Of a stretch of DNA of 64,000 nt, positions 53,550-63,658 are shown in pieces; position 1 is the first letter of the stretch; each line of letters begins with the position of its first letter. Made by a program: the position numbers and the translations under genes. Source of the stretch: Vicugna pacos (taxonomy: Eukaryota > Chordata > Mammalia > Artiodactyla > Camelidae); the NCBI RefSeq assembly GCF_048564905.1, contig NC_133020.1, positions 16,773,501-16,837,500 of the forward strand. Reading direction: 5' to 3'. The notes below the pieces were generated by a model. It was given only the letters and a program-made list of their open reading frames with translations, ran no database searches and was not told the origin of the DNA.

Positions 53550-54088
53550 CATGTACAAACTATAAAATTCACTCTTTTAAAGTGTAAAATTCAATGGTTT
53601 CTTAGTATATTCACAATGTTGTAAATCATTACCACTATTTAATTCCAGATCAATGTCATCATCCTAAAAAGAAGCCTATTGGCAGACACTCCCATTCTAC
53701 CTACCTTATTTCTTGACAACTGCTAATCTATTTTCTGTCTCTATAGGTTGGTCTGTACTAAATGATTCATATAAATGGAATTATACAGTATATGACCTTC
53801 TGTTATCTGGCTTCTTTCACTTAGCAAGTTTTCAAGATTCATCTATGTTGAGCATAAATTAGTATTTTATTCCCTTTTCACAACTACATAATATTCCACT
53901 GTAAGGATATACCACTCTTTGTTTATCCGTTCATCAGTTGATAGACATTTAGGTGTTTCCAATTTTTGGTAATTATAAGCAATGCTGTGTTCACATAAGT
54001 TTTTGTGTGAACAAGTTTTCACACCTCTTGCATATAGTACCTAGGAAAGGAATTGCTGGGTCAGATGGTAATTCTATGTTTAGCTTTT

Positions 54089-54104
54089 CTTTCTTTCTTT
54101 CTTT
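54089..54104. repeat. (CTTT)n short tandem repeat
   Basis: Four CTTT units within the L1 fragment. Confidence 0.8.
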
Positions 54105-54369
54105 CCATGTTTAACTTTTAGAAACACATTTTTCTGTCTCTGTTGAGATGACCCTATGGGTTTTGTCTTTATTCTATAGATATATTACATTGATTGCTTT
54201 TCATAAATTGAATCAACTCACATTTCTGGGATAAATCCTGCTTGGATTGGTCACAGTGTATAGTCTTTTTTCCATTGATGGATTTGGATTGCTAATATTT
54301 GGTTGAAAAACTTTTCCCTCTATCTTCATAAAAGACAGTAGTCTTCTCTTCTTCGGATACTTCCGGTTT

Positions 54370-54775
54370 TGGCATCAGGATGTGATGGCCAGTTATGTGA
54401 ACCTTGGTGAGGCTACAGACCTCAGTTAGTCAATCAAACATTAATGTAGGTGCTGCTGGTATTTTTAAGGTATTTTTTTAAAAGTTGTAATTAGAACCCT
54501 TATCAGTTAACTTTACAGGAGATTATCCTAGATATACTGAATAAGCCTGATTCAATCAAACAAGGCTTTGAGACTAGAGCTGGGGCTTCCCTGGAAAGAA
54601 CAAATTTGCTTGTGGACAGCAACTTCACCGGGTGCTGAAAATGCCAGCCTGCCCTTTCTGACCGCTGCCCCAAGGATTTCAGACTTGCCTAGAAAGTTCC
54701 CATAACCCTGTAAGCCAATTCCTTGCAACAAATCTCTACTGGTTCTGTTTCTCTAGTTGAACCTTGATTGATAAA
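54370..54775 (+). mobile_element. Old repeat inserted in the L1
   Basis: Opens GATGTGATGGCCAGTTATGTG and closes CCCTGTAAGCCAATTCCTTG ... GGTTCTGTTTCTCTAGTTGA, the start and end words of a common mammalian medium-reiteration repeat. Family name uncertain. Confidence 0.45.
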
Positions 54776-55029
54776 ACAGGGTAATTAATACTGGCCTCAT
54801 AGAATCAGTTGGGAAGTTTTCCTTTCTCTTCTATATTTTCTAACAGCTTGTGAAAGGTTTAGTTATTATTTAAATGTTGGTAGAATTACCCAGTGAAGCC
54901 CTCTGATTATGTGAACATTTTTCAGATTTGTTTTTCAATCTAAGAAATTTATTCTACTGTGTTGATTCATCTCAAATGTATCTGGGATGTCACTTCATGT
55001 TAGTATTTATTGAACTACTTCATACTTTA

Positions 55030-55046
55030 AACACACACACACACAC

Positions 55047-55077
<31 letters not shown>

Positions 55078-55086
55078 CATATATAC
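55030..55086. repeat. (CA)n/(TA)n/(TATG)n microsatellite
   Basis: CA run passing into TA and TATG units. Confidence 0.9.
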
Positions 55087-55529
55087 AGCTCAATTGGGCT
55101 GCTCTTTTTTTGTTTGTTTGTTTTTGAGGACCTGGGATAGTCTGTGGATAAAACCCGGGTGAGGAGCTTGTGTTCTTTCTGTGGTGTCCTGTTCTCCAAG
55201 GTTCACATCCTCTCCCAAGTTCTCAAGCCTCCTGTTTCTGTTTTGTCTTCTCTGTTCTGTCACCCCTTATGTAAACCTTGATCTTTGGAAGTTTGTTGAG
55301 GAAAACTGAGTGAAAACAAAACAAAACACAAATCCTCGTGATTTCAGTAGCCTGACCACAGCAGGTCGTACTGTAGTCATTTACAGTGAAGTATTCTCAG
55401 TGAAAATTAAATTTTTTCTGCTAATACTTGTGGGTTTCAGTGATAACAGAGTGTAGGTTCAGCCACAGCAGAACTGAACAATTGAATGGAAAGAGATGTT
55501 TTATTATATGAAGAATATGAAATCTTTGG

Positions 55530-55640
55530 GGTGTGGGGGCTATAGCTCAGAAGCAGAGCCAGAGCTTGGTGTGCACGAAGACCTGGGTTCAATCCCCAGT
55601 GCCTCTGTTAAGGGGGAAAAATAAAAAATTTAAAAAAAGA
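55530..55640 (+). mobile_element. Camelid tRNA-derived SINE
   Basis: GGGGCTATAGCTCAGAAGCAGAG, CCTGGGTTCAATCCCCAGTGCC. AGAATATGAAATCTT before and AGAATATGTAATCTT after form the target duplication. Confidence 0.93.
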
Positions 55641-57416
55641 ATATGTAATCTTCTGCATCACAAATGGGGAATAACTGTGTGTGTTTGATATTCTTTTGCT
55701 ATACCGACTGTAGCTAATTAGAGAAACCAGATTCCATCTAAAGTGGGCAAGTCCTCCTCAGATCCAGCCAATTGGTGATACCCTGGGGATTTAGGATCAC
55801 TAATTGCAGATTTTTTTTCACTGGAAATTTGAATTTTAACAGTTGAATCTCCTGATTTTTAAATATTGGCCATAAATTCAAGGTTTTGCTTGAAAATGAA
55901 CAAACACTTCACAATATAAACAAAGCACGTGTTTGCTGACCTCTCCCCACAGCTGCCATTTTGCAGCCTCTCACTTAGTGATCTCATTCATTTCATGGCT
56001 TTGGTGGCCTTCAAAGGTGAAGTCAGTTCATCCTATACACAGAGTCAGGATCTTCTCCCACTAAATCACCACCTACAGGACGCACTACCATGCATCCCCG
56101 GACAGAGCCAGAAGCCTGGTAGTGATGAGTTTCACGTCCCTCTCCCTCACCACCATCCCCCAACCTTCAGATGGAACCTCAGTATCTCTGGTACCCACTC
56201 ACTCCTCCATTCCCGCCCCTCCCGCTTCCTCAAACCCACATCCACTACCACTGTAACTAATGCCTGTCTACCTAGTGCCCCCCTTATACCAGGGAGCTCC
56301 CTTCTCAGCCATTCTCCCTTGGCAGCCAGATCTCTTTCAAATAAAATCACTTTATGTTACTTTCTGTACTTAAAACCTAACAAAAACTTCCTATTGTTCT
56401 TAGTTAAAAAGCCAAAACCTTTCACTGTACATAAGAGAATTGCCTGGAATATGTTTAAGTGTTCGAAGTATAATTAAATGAATAGATACATAATATGATC
56501 ACATGAAAATTATGAAATCAAGGAAAGGAAAATTCCAAATTGAATGGAAGTTTAAATGAATGAATGAAGAAGAGTGTATACAAATGCAAGACATTTGATC
56601 TTACTCAGTTACTGACTTTGAGTCAAGATTTGATTCAGAATTATTGATTTGGGTCTCCTGACTGCCAAAGCTGAAAAAGACACATGATCAGTATATTGAG
56701 TAAATATATTAGCTGTCTGGAGAAAGTAAGCTTAGTTTGACTTGAAAAGAAGGGAGAATAGATTATAATCCTGTTTGCTCTTACTGAAAAGGCAGATGAC
56801 ATTCCTCTCTAGGTTTTCAGGAAATAATTGCTGGCCCCCCACATTCAAGGAGAGGGATGAACTGTAAGCCTGTCACCAGTATCAGGAACCCAACATGTAT
56901 AAATGAGCACATGCCATTGAAACCACAACTGCAAACACACACTCAAGTCTAAGGGCAGGTGAACAAAGACTTTCAAGGAAATATTTACTGTCTCTATGGT
57001 GAATTATCAGAAAATAAAATTTCATGTTAGTATGTCTGTCAACTGGAGAGATCAAAATGTGGGGAAACAGTGCTTTCAGATTCACTGAAATTAGAGCCGT
57101 TACAACCCATCCAGGGCTGCATCGTGATCACTGAAATTTTAGTAGTAAAAAAAAATCTTGGCACTTTATGTTATTTATTTGTTTATTTTTGCACAAACCT
57201 GTTACTTGGAAACATTATTATTATAAATAACACTTATTGTATTTTCCATATTTGGAGCAAAATCAGAGCAATGAAGTTCAACCTGGAAATTCAAAAGGGT
57301 TAATGACTTTTTTTCATAATTAGAGACATTCTGGGAAATGGAAAATTCAGCCATTTACTTATAAGAGCTTTTGAATGTGTTTCTATAACAACACACTATT
57401 TGTCTTTTTCAGGACC
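55641..57416. other. NANOGNB upstream flank; one long unexplained open frame
   Basis: An open frame at 55929-56477 (plus, 182 codons) is Ser/Pro/Leu-rich with no domain. Its last third resembles antisense ancient repeat text (AACAAAAACTTCCTATTGTTC). Treated as non-coding. 56480-57416 is AT-rich and unassigned. Confidence 0.45.
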
Positions 57417-57441
57417 TTTTTTTTTTTTTTTTTTTTTTTTT
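57417..57441. repeat. poly-T tract before NANOGNB exon 1
   Basis: About 25 consecutive T, ending 90 bases before the NANOGNB ATG. Confidence 0.95.
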
Positions 57442-57531
57442 GGTAAAACTGGTGCTGAGTATTTTCTCTCTGAAAATCAAGCAGAGATTGACTGATAACA
57501 TCTAGGGGAGAAAACCCAAAGCAAGACAATC

Positions 57532-60500
57532 ATGGACCTCTGTCATCAAGCACTGGAAGCTGGTGACAATGTCACAAAACTAGAAAGTTGGAGTAAGTGT
57601 GAATTAAGTAGAAATCAAATAATAAGTAATTCCTTGCCACTTATCTTTTAACTCCATTCATAATCGTTCTTTTACCTATAACTGAATCACTGAAACTCAT
57701 TTCTAACTGACTCTTAATTTTTAGGCCACACGGGCACATCTAGTTCACAGAAGAACTGCACTGGCCTGAAGTGCAATGTAAATCAGCCCCTGGAGGGCGA
57801 CGTCGAAGGCATGAGCTTGGAAGAGACCATGAGTTCAGTACTACAAATTTTAGCACAAGATGACCAACTGCAACATCTCCAGGGCACAGAGAGACATGAA
57901 AGAGGCTTCCTACACAACTCAGACGGTAAGCAGCCCGCAGGTATTCCATGCAGTTATCAATACGATAGTTTTGACTAATTTATTTAAACATTCACTGCTA
58001 TTGCGCAGGGGTCAAAGGACATGGGAATATACACCATAAAATGCAAAGGTCCCCCCCATCCACTGGACATTTTATTTCATTCCCCTTTGACAACCACAGT
58101 TACATTATATGTCATTCAAACCCTCCTCTCATATCTGTACAGCCATTTATGTACATAATTTTTACATACACGAGATTACACTACGAAAATTGGAAATTTG
58201 TATAGAATTTCCTAGAGTAGTTATAAAATACTTGCGCATTCTTCTAGTGATGAACAATAGTTTTTTTTAAAAAATAACATTAACTATAATGTTATAATAA
58301 ACATTCTTTTACATACAATTTTGTGCTAATGGGCAAGTATTTCTTGAATTTATTAGATTGAAGTCTGTGTACATTTTGTTTTTAGGGTTTGTTTTTTTTT
58401 TTGCCTTTTTTTTGGTGGTGGGTAGGTAATTAGGTTCATCTATTTATTTATTACTTTTGGTGGAGGTACCAGGGATTGAACCCAGGACCTCATGCATCTA
58501 GGCACGCACTCTGCCACTGAGCTATACCTCCCCACTGTGTACATTTTACACCTAGTTAGGTACTTCCAAACTTGCTTTCAAAAAGATTTTTACTGGTTTG
58601 GACTCTCACAAACAGCATATAAGAGATGTCACATCAGTATACTGATGTTCTCAAGTAGTTTTAGGAATAAATTAAATCCAATCAAAGTCAAAGGAATGAG
58701 TCTACAACAGAAGACATACAACATTACCAACGTAAGTATAGCGTTAGCCATGTGTTTCATCTACTTATCTGTATGCTGCCTCTATCCTGTCCTGTTTTTC
58801 CAACCATCTTCCTGAATTTCCTTTACCATTTCCTTAGTTTTATAGTTTTTATCACATGTTTATGTGCCCTTTAATATTTGGTTTCTGAACATAATGTACT
58901 TTTCAGACTTGCTCTTTTTACTCAAAATTATGTTTCTAAAATTAACCATATAGTTGAATGTAGCTAGCTTTAATTCATTAACTTCATTCTAACAATAGAC
59001 ATTATTTCCTCTTCTGATGTTTCAGACAGCGACTGCTGTTGCATTCTTATTCATGTCTTCTGATGCACATGTACAAGAAAGTCTCTGCACATATCAAGGA
59101 AAAGAGAATGTACAATTTTACAAGTATGAGAAACTGTTTTCCAAACAAGTTGAATCAATTTATACTTCCACCAGAAATACATAAAAGTTCTTGTCAATCT
59201 ACCACTGTTTAATATGTGGTATTATTCGATTTCTTCATTTCTGCCTGTCAAGTGGGGATAAAACGGCAGCTCATTCTTATCTTCATCTTGATTATTAGGG
59301 TGAAATTCTTTTCACAATATTTGCCATTCAGATCTACTTCTGACTCCTACCCTTCACACACACACATTTTTTTAATCTATTGGATTATTTTCCTTATTAA
59401 TTAATTTATGGAATCCTTTGTTATAGAGACCAATGATTTGTCTGTTTTCTGTTACATATATTTTCTCCTGATTTATGGCTTTTCTCTCCACTTCACTCAT
59501 GGATCTTTGCTGAATAACAGTTCTCAATTTATATTAATTTTATCAATCTTTTCTACCAGTATTTATAAAATAGTCCAATATTTCCCCACTGATCTGCAAT
59601 GCCTTATTATCAGATATCAATTTTGATTATGTTCTTGGGTCTGATTTTAGATTCCTTTTCAGTTCCAGTGGTTAATTTGTCCATCTGTACAATCATACTT
59701 CACTTAATGATGGTCTTAAAAAAAAAATGATGGTCTTAATGATGGTTTTCTATTAAGTTTCTAATTATATTCTGATGTGTTTTGGTTACTTTTGAATTAT
59801 TGATTTGATTTCTTTACTAGCATAAGTAGTGGAATCACATAATATATAGTTTAAATCAGAGTGCTTTAGAGTAAAGGTGGTGTTATTAATATTAATATTA
59901 ATAATTATGCAAGGAAATGGACAATACACCAAGATGATTCTGGGAAAACTGAAACATATGGACAGATTTCTAAAAACTGTGTATCTTATCAAACTCTCTG
60001 AAGAAGAAATAGAAAGCCTGAATAGTCCTTTAAGTAAGGTCACTCATACCTTTCATTTCAAGGTCATTTATTTTCACCTAATTAACATCACATGGAGATG
60101 TATTAATTTCAATAAACAGCCCTTTTCCCTACTCAGTCTATATTTAAATCCAAAAGTAAATTATTTTTAAACTGCTCTTTTCATGAAAATCTTCATTAGT
60201 TTTGATAACTTTACTTTTTCTTTCCTCTCTGCTTTTTCACAATGTATCACTTTGCTATGTTATGAAAATCAAATACATTCTCACATTGAAGAATGTTGAC
60301 TATGATCTGAATGTCCCATTTAGCTGCAGCTTGATTTTATTCCACAGATCCTGCTGTACAGAAACAACCAGAGATGTCTCATGATCAAAATCCTGAGCAA
60401 TCACATCTTCAGGTTGAAAAAGGGGGAAAGAAAAGATGGACAGAAAGAGATGAAGGAGAAATGGAAGAGGATGTAAAGGGGAAACTGGAAAAGGAACAAG

Positions 60501-61133
60501 AGAAGGAGGAAGAAGAAAAAGAAGAGGAAAATGAAGAACAAAATCCCCGGAACAGGATAGTCGGCAAACCTCTCATGCACACTCTTTGGGCAACGTTTAA
60601 ATTAATCAAAAATCCCACAACAGCACTTACTGCATCCCTGGCATTTCAGTTTAGCATGACAGAAAAACAGGTATGGCCACATATTTCTTTATTGACAGTC
60701 ATGTGCCAATATCCTTATTCCTGGACTAATCACCTCCCCCCATCTCATTTTTCTGCAGATAAAGCAATGGTTTCGTAAAAAGAGGAATAAATACAAAAAG
60801 GAAATGTACAAGCATACATTTAAGAAAAGACATAAGAGGTAAGACCGTTCCATATGGAGAACATAAGGTGAAAAAGGAATATACTGAACTTTGGAGACGT
60901 GTTATGTTCCCGTAGTTATTGCATCTCCTTTAAATTTCTCATGTTCCAGACAGTGGCACAAAGAACCACTTACTGCCCTATTTTTCACTCTCCTCAACAC
61001 ACAGAAATGCACATATAGGCATGCCACCATTTACCATGTGGTCATATTACCAGATATACAACTGCAGCCATTAGATTTTGATTGATTACAGTAAAGAACT
61101 AATTTTTTTGTTTGTTTGTTTCTTAGATGCTGA
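57532..61133 (+). CDS. NANOGNB: NANOG neighbour homeobox, five coding exons
   Basis: Divergent homeodomain protein encoded beside NANOG in mammals, known from preimplantation embryos and thought to have arisen by NANOG duplication. Exons: 57532-57592, 57725-57925, 60348-60670, 60759-60838 and 61127-61133 (stop TGA 61131-61133), all GT-AG, 672 nt, 223 residues, frame open throughout. Seen: a Gln/Leu-rich N-terminal part (SVLQILAQDDQLQHLQG), a Glu/Lys-rich segment at about 118-152, then a homeodomain at about 152-211 with L16, F20, W48, F49 and R53 in place (LMHTLWATFK ... IKQWFRKKRNKYKKE), ending in a basic tail. The intron falls between homeodomain positions 44 and 45. Position 51, normally Asn, is Lys. 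The ATG has A at -3 and G at +4, but a further 5' exon cannot be excluded. Identity rests on the homeodomain plus position after DPPA3; I cannot align it to a reference here. Confidence 0.88.
57995..58260 (-). mobile_element. Old L1 fragment, NANOGNB intron 2
   Basis: TTCATTCCCCTTTGACAACC and GTACATAATTTTTACATACACGAGATTACAC read as antisense L1 3' sequence. Confidence 0.5.
58406..58534 (-). mobile_element. Camelid tRNA-derived SINE, NANOGNB intron 2
   Basis: GGTAGGTAATTAGGTTCATC tail, GGGATTGAACCCAGGACCTC and CTGCCACTGAGCTATACC. TGTGTACATTTT on both sides is the target duplication. Confidence 0.93.
58560..59680 (-). mobile_element. Old L1/HAL1-type LINE, NANOGNB intron 2
   Basis: TTTACTGGTTTGGACTCTCAC, AATTTATACTTCCACCAGAAA, CAAGTGGGGATAAAACGGCAG and ATATTTTCTCCTGATTTATGGC follow the antisense order of an old LINE 3' half. 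Strongly diverged. Confidence 0.55.
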
Positions 61134-61193
61134 AAACATGTGATGCCGGTTTTTCTTACTGCCCTTTGGCAGAAGCTCATGTGACTGGAAGGA

Positions 61194-61204
61194 ATTAAAA
61201 TAAA
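61194..61204 (+). terminator. NANOGNB polyadenylation signals (ATTAAA/AATAAA)
   Basis: Overlapping ATTAAA (61194-61199) and AATAAA (61199-61204) about 60-70 bases after the NANOGNB stop, implying a short 3' UTR. Confidence 0.6.
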
Positions 61205-61577
61205 AACAACATCAACATTTGAAATAGCACTGGACTGTATATAGCAATTTTGTATGCTATTTATGTATATTTACATACAAATCTTTATTTATTACCTTGA
61301 TTACCTTGATCATGGCTCTACACCAAAAAATGAGAATTGCTGGGAAATCATGTGATTTTAACAAGTACTAGTTCCTCAATGTCTAAGCCAGAATTTGCAC
61401 TTTCATCTCTCAGCTACAAATGCTGTGTTTTCAGTTCTAACTTGGGAAATATTCTAGGCTGTTTCATATGTACTGTTTATAAACTGCTAATGATTTCTAT
61501 TAAAATTCCAATGTGAGCAATTTGAGAATGCTTCAAATTTCTTGGACCTTCTCCACCTCCATAATTTCTTTAGCTCT
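61205..61577. other. NANOGNB 3' flank, no recognised element
   Basis: AT-rich, unassigned. Confidence 0.5.
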
Positions 61578-61635
61578 TGTTTTTTATTTTTATTGAAGTA
61601 TAGTCAGTTTACAACGTTGTGTTAATTTCTGGTCC
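61578..61635 (-). mobile_element. Very short L1 3' end
   Basis: TTTTTATTGAAGTATAGTCAGTTTACAACG and GTGTTAATTTCTGGTCC, only about 58 bases of L1 tail. Confidence 0.8.
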
Positions 61636-62039
61636 AGGCACCCACTTCCGCAGTGTGAAATCCAACGGACTCTTGCGTCCTTAACTTTTCAGCTCACTAG
61701 TTCTCGTGTTCCCTCTCCGACAAGTCTGCAATCCTTCTCTTGCCTTCCATTTCCATAACACAAGTTTATATTCCATGATCTCCTAATAGGACTATTTCCT
61801 TCCTTCTAGCTCCTTGTCATACTGCTTGCAAAGCTACAAGTCTAAATTCTCCACTCATTTCACACTGTGCCTGAGCCACTGAAAAACACAACCACACTGG
61901 CTGTCTCTTTTTAAATTTATGATCATAAAACTCGAGTGAACTCTCACTACTGCATTACAAACCTGCTCCGTTCTCCCAGGCCGTTCACTGTTCCACTCTC
62001 CTAGACACTCACCCTTTTTTCTCTTTTCCAACCCAAAGC
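61636..62039. other. Intergenic, no recognised element
   Basis: Pyrimidine-rich; nothing assigned. Confidence 0.5.
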
Positions 62040-62465
62040 TTTAGAATCCAGGATTAAATACCATTTTCATAGGTAAAGGAGAGGGAGGATGTAGACCTCT
62101 TAGGGAACCTGAGTAAATGATTTTTAGGAAATTGAATGAGCCTTTAGAAGACCAGATGGGCGGGGTGACGGTTTGTGACAAAGTTTGGGTGTAGTGTCAA
62201 TTTCTAGTCTTTCTCCTGTGGTAAGAGTCAATCTTCCCTGGTTGTTGAAATTCCTGGGCAGGGAATTTATGACAATTGGGTTCATTTTGGAGGATCTGTC
62301 TTTAGGTGGAAAGAGGAAGTGCAGAGAAATCCTCTCCCTGCTTTCGTTGCTTTTCAAGTGGCTTTAGCTCAAAATCAATATACCAATGCAGCGTATTTGG
62401 GGGTGGCATGTCCCGAAATCCTGAAGTCGTATTTTAGGGTGGCATATTCTCCTACCTTCACTACT
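62040..62465 (-). mobile_element. LTR-like fossil, antisense
   Basis: GGGGGTGGCATGTCCCGAAATC and TTTTAGGGTGGCATATTCTCC at the right end; same family as 1655-2228 and 40760-41290. Confidence 0.45.
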
Positions 62466-62574
62466 TATTGTTATTATAGAAGAAGTATATTATATAATGG
62501 TGCATATAATACAGAAAAACATAATACCAGGATCAAGGAAACTATTAAGTAGAAGTGAAGGTAAAGATCGGAGT

Positions 62575-62737
62575 AGTAATCAAATAGTATGGTATTGGCA
62601 TTAAAAACAGATCAATGGAACAGAATAGAGAGCCCAGAAATACACCCATGTGTAATGTGTATATTAACTAATTTATGTCAGTGGAGCCAAAAATATACAG
62701 TGGGGAAAACAACAGTCCCTTCAGAAAGAATGGTGTT
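62575..62737 (+). mobile_element. L1 ORF2 fragment
   Basis: AGTATGGTATTGGCATTAAAAACAG, ATCAATGGAACAGAATAGAG and GCCCAGAAATACACCCATGTG are L1 ORF2 text in sense. Confidence 0.85.
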
Positions 62738-62800
62738 GGTGCGGGGTACACCTCAGGGGTAGAGCGCATACTTAGCGGTTCAGTCCCCAGTACACTACAG
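62738..62800 (+). mobile_element. Camelid tRNA-derived SINE, truncated
   Basis: GGGTACACCTCAGGGGTAGAG, then GGTTCAGTCCCCAGTAC; the middle and the tail are missing. Confidence 0.82.
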
Positions 62801-62956
62801 CACCCTTTTAAGTTACTCATTTTTCCCATGAGGTACACATGTGCATAAACTACTGTGTGCTTTTCTCTTGTTAATCTGTCTTCTATCATGAGAGTCTCAA
62901 CTAAGAAATCAGCAAGGCAGAGGGAACACTATTTCCCCTTCCCCACGGTAGTAAAT

Positions 62957-63140
62957 AATAGCCAACATTTATTGAGCACTTCCTGTACGCCTGGCATCCT
63001 GCTGCCATCTTACACACTTTACCTCTTCTTTTTATTACAAGAACCCTATGAGGTAGCTACTACAGCTATGAACATTTTACAGATAAAGAAACTGAGGCCC
63101 TACATCAACTAGTAGGATTTGACCTTTCATCCAGCTCCAG
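62957..63140 (-). mobile_element. MIR SINE relic
   Basis: AACATTTATTGAGCACTTCCTG, CTATGAGGTAGCTACTACAG and TTACAGATAAAGAAACTGAGGCCC, a near-complete antisense MIR. Confidence 0.88.
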
Positions 63141-63299
63141 AGCCAGAAGCAGCTCTTCTGAATTAACTCAAAATGTTGTTGGCAAAAAAATAACCTGAGA
63201 TTCTTGTTACATGAACAAACTTCTAGTCACTACCTCTTCTTTCTCCAAAATTCTCATTTACAGAGTTTGGAGTCTGGCTATGAAATCTAAAATCTTATA

Positions 63300-63385
63300 T
63301 TTTTAACAGCTTTATTGAGAGAGAATCCATGGACATACAACTTACCAATTTAAAGTGTACAAGTCAATGATTCGGGATATATTAC
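63300..63385 (-). mobile_element. L1 3' end fragment, antisense
   Basis: TTTAACAGCTTTATTGAGAGAGAA and CCAATTTAAAGTGTACAAGTCAATG. Confidence 0.7.
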
Positions 63386-63504
63386 AGCATCACTTTTTGG
63401 GGAACTTATCTTTATTACAGGCAACCTAGTTAATTCTATATATAAGTGCCCCAAGTACCATATTTAAAAAATTTATTTATCTTTTATAACTAATTTTGTT
63501 TTGT

Positions 63505-63533
63505 TTTTTGTTTATTTTGGGGGGCAATTAAGT

Positions 63534-63579
<46 letters not shown>

Positions 63580-63658
63580 AGTAGAGGAACTGGGGATTGA
63601 ACCCAGGACCTCGTGCATGCTAAGCATGCACTCTGTCACTGAGTTACATCGTCCCCCC
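63505..63658 (-). mobile_element. Camelid tRNA-derived SINE with (TA)n expansion
   Basis: GGGGGCAATTAAGTGTATG tail with a TA run (63541-63568) and poly-T, then GGGGATTGAACCCAGGACCTC and CTCTGTCACTGAGTTACATC. Confidence 0.92.

Larger units (their letters stand above)
53550..55020 (-). mobile_element. Old L1, antisense, split by another repeat
   Basis: 3' end and ORF2 text in antisense from 53550 (AAATTCAATGGTTTCTTAGT, CACTTAGCAAGTTTTCAAGATTC) to about 54350 (ACATTTCTGGGATAAATCCTGCTTGG), resuming at 54776 (ATACTGGCCTCATAGAATCAG) to about 55020. Confidence 0.75.
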
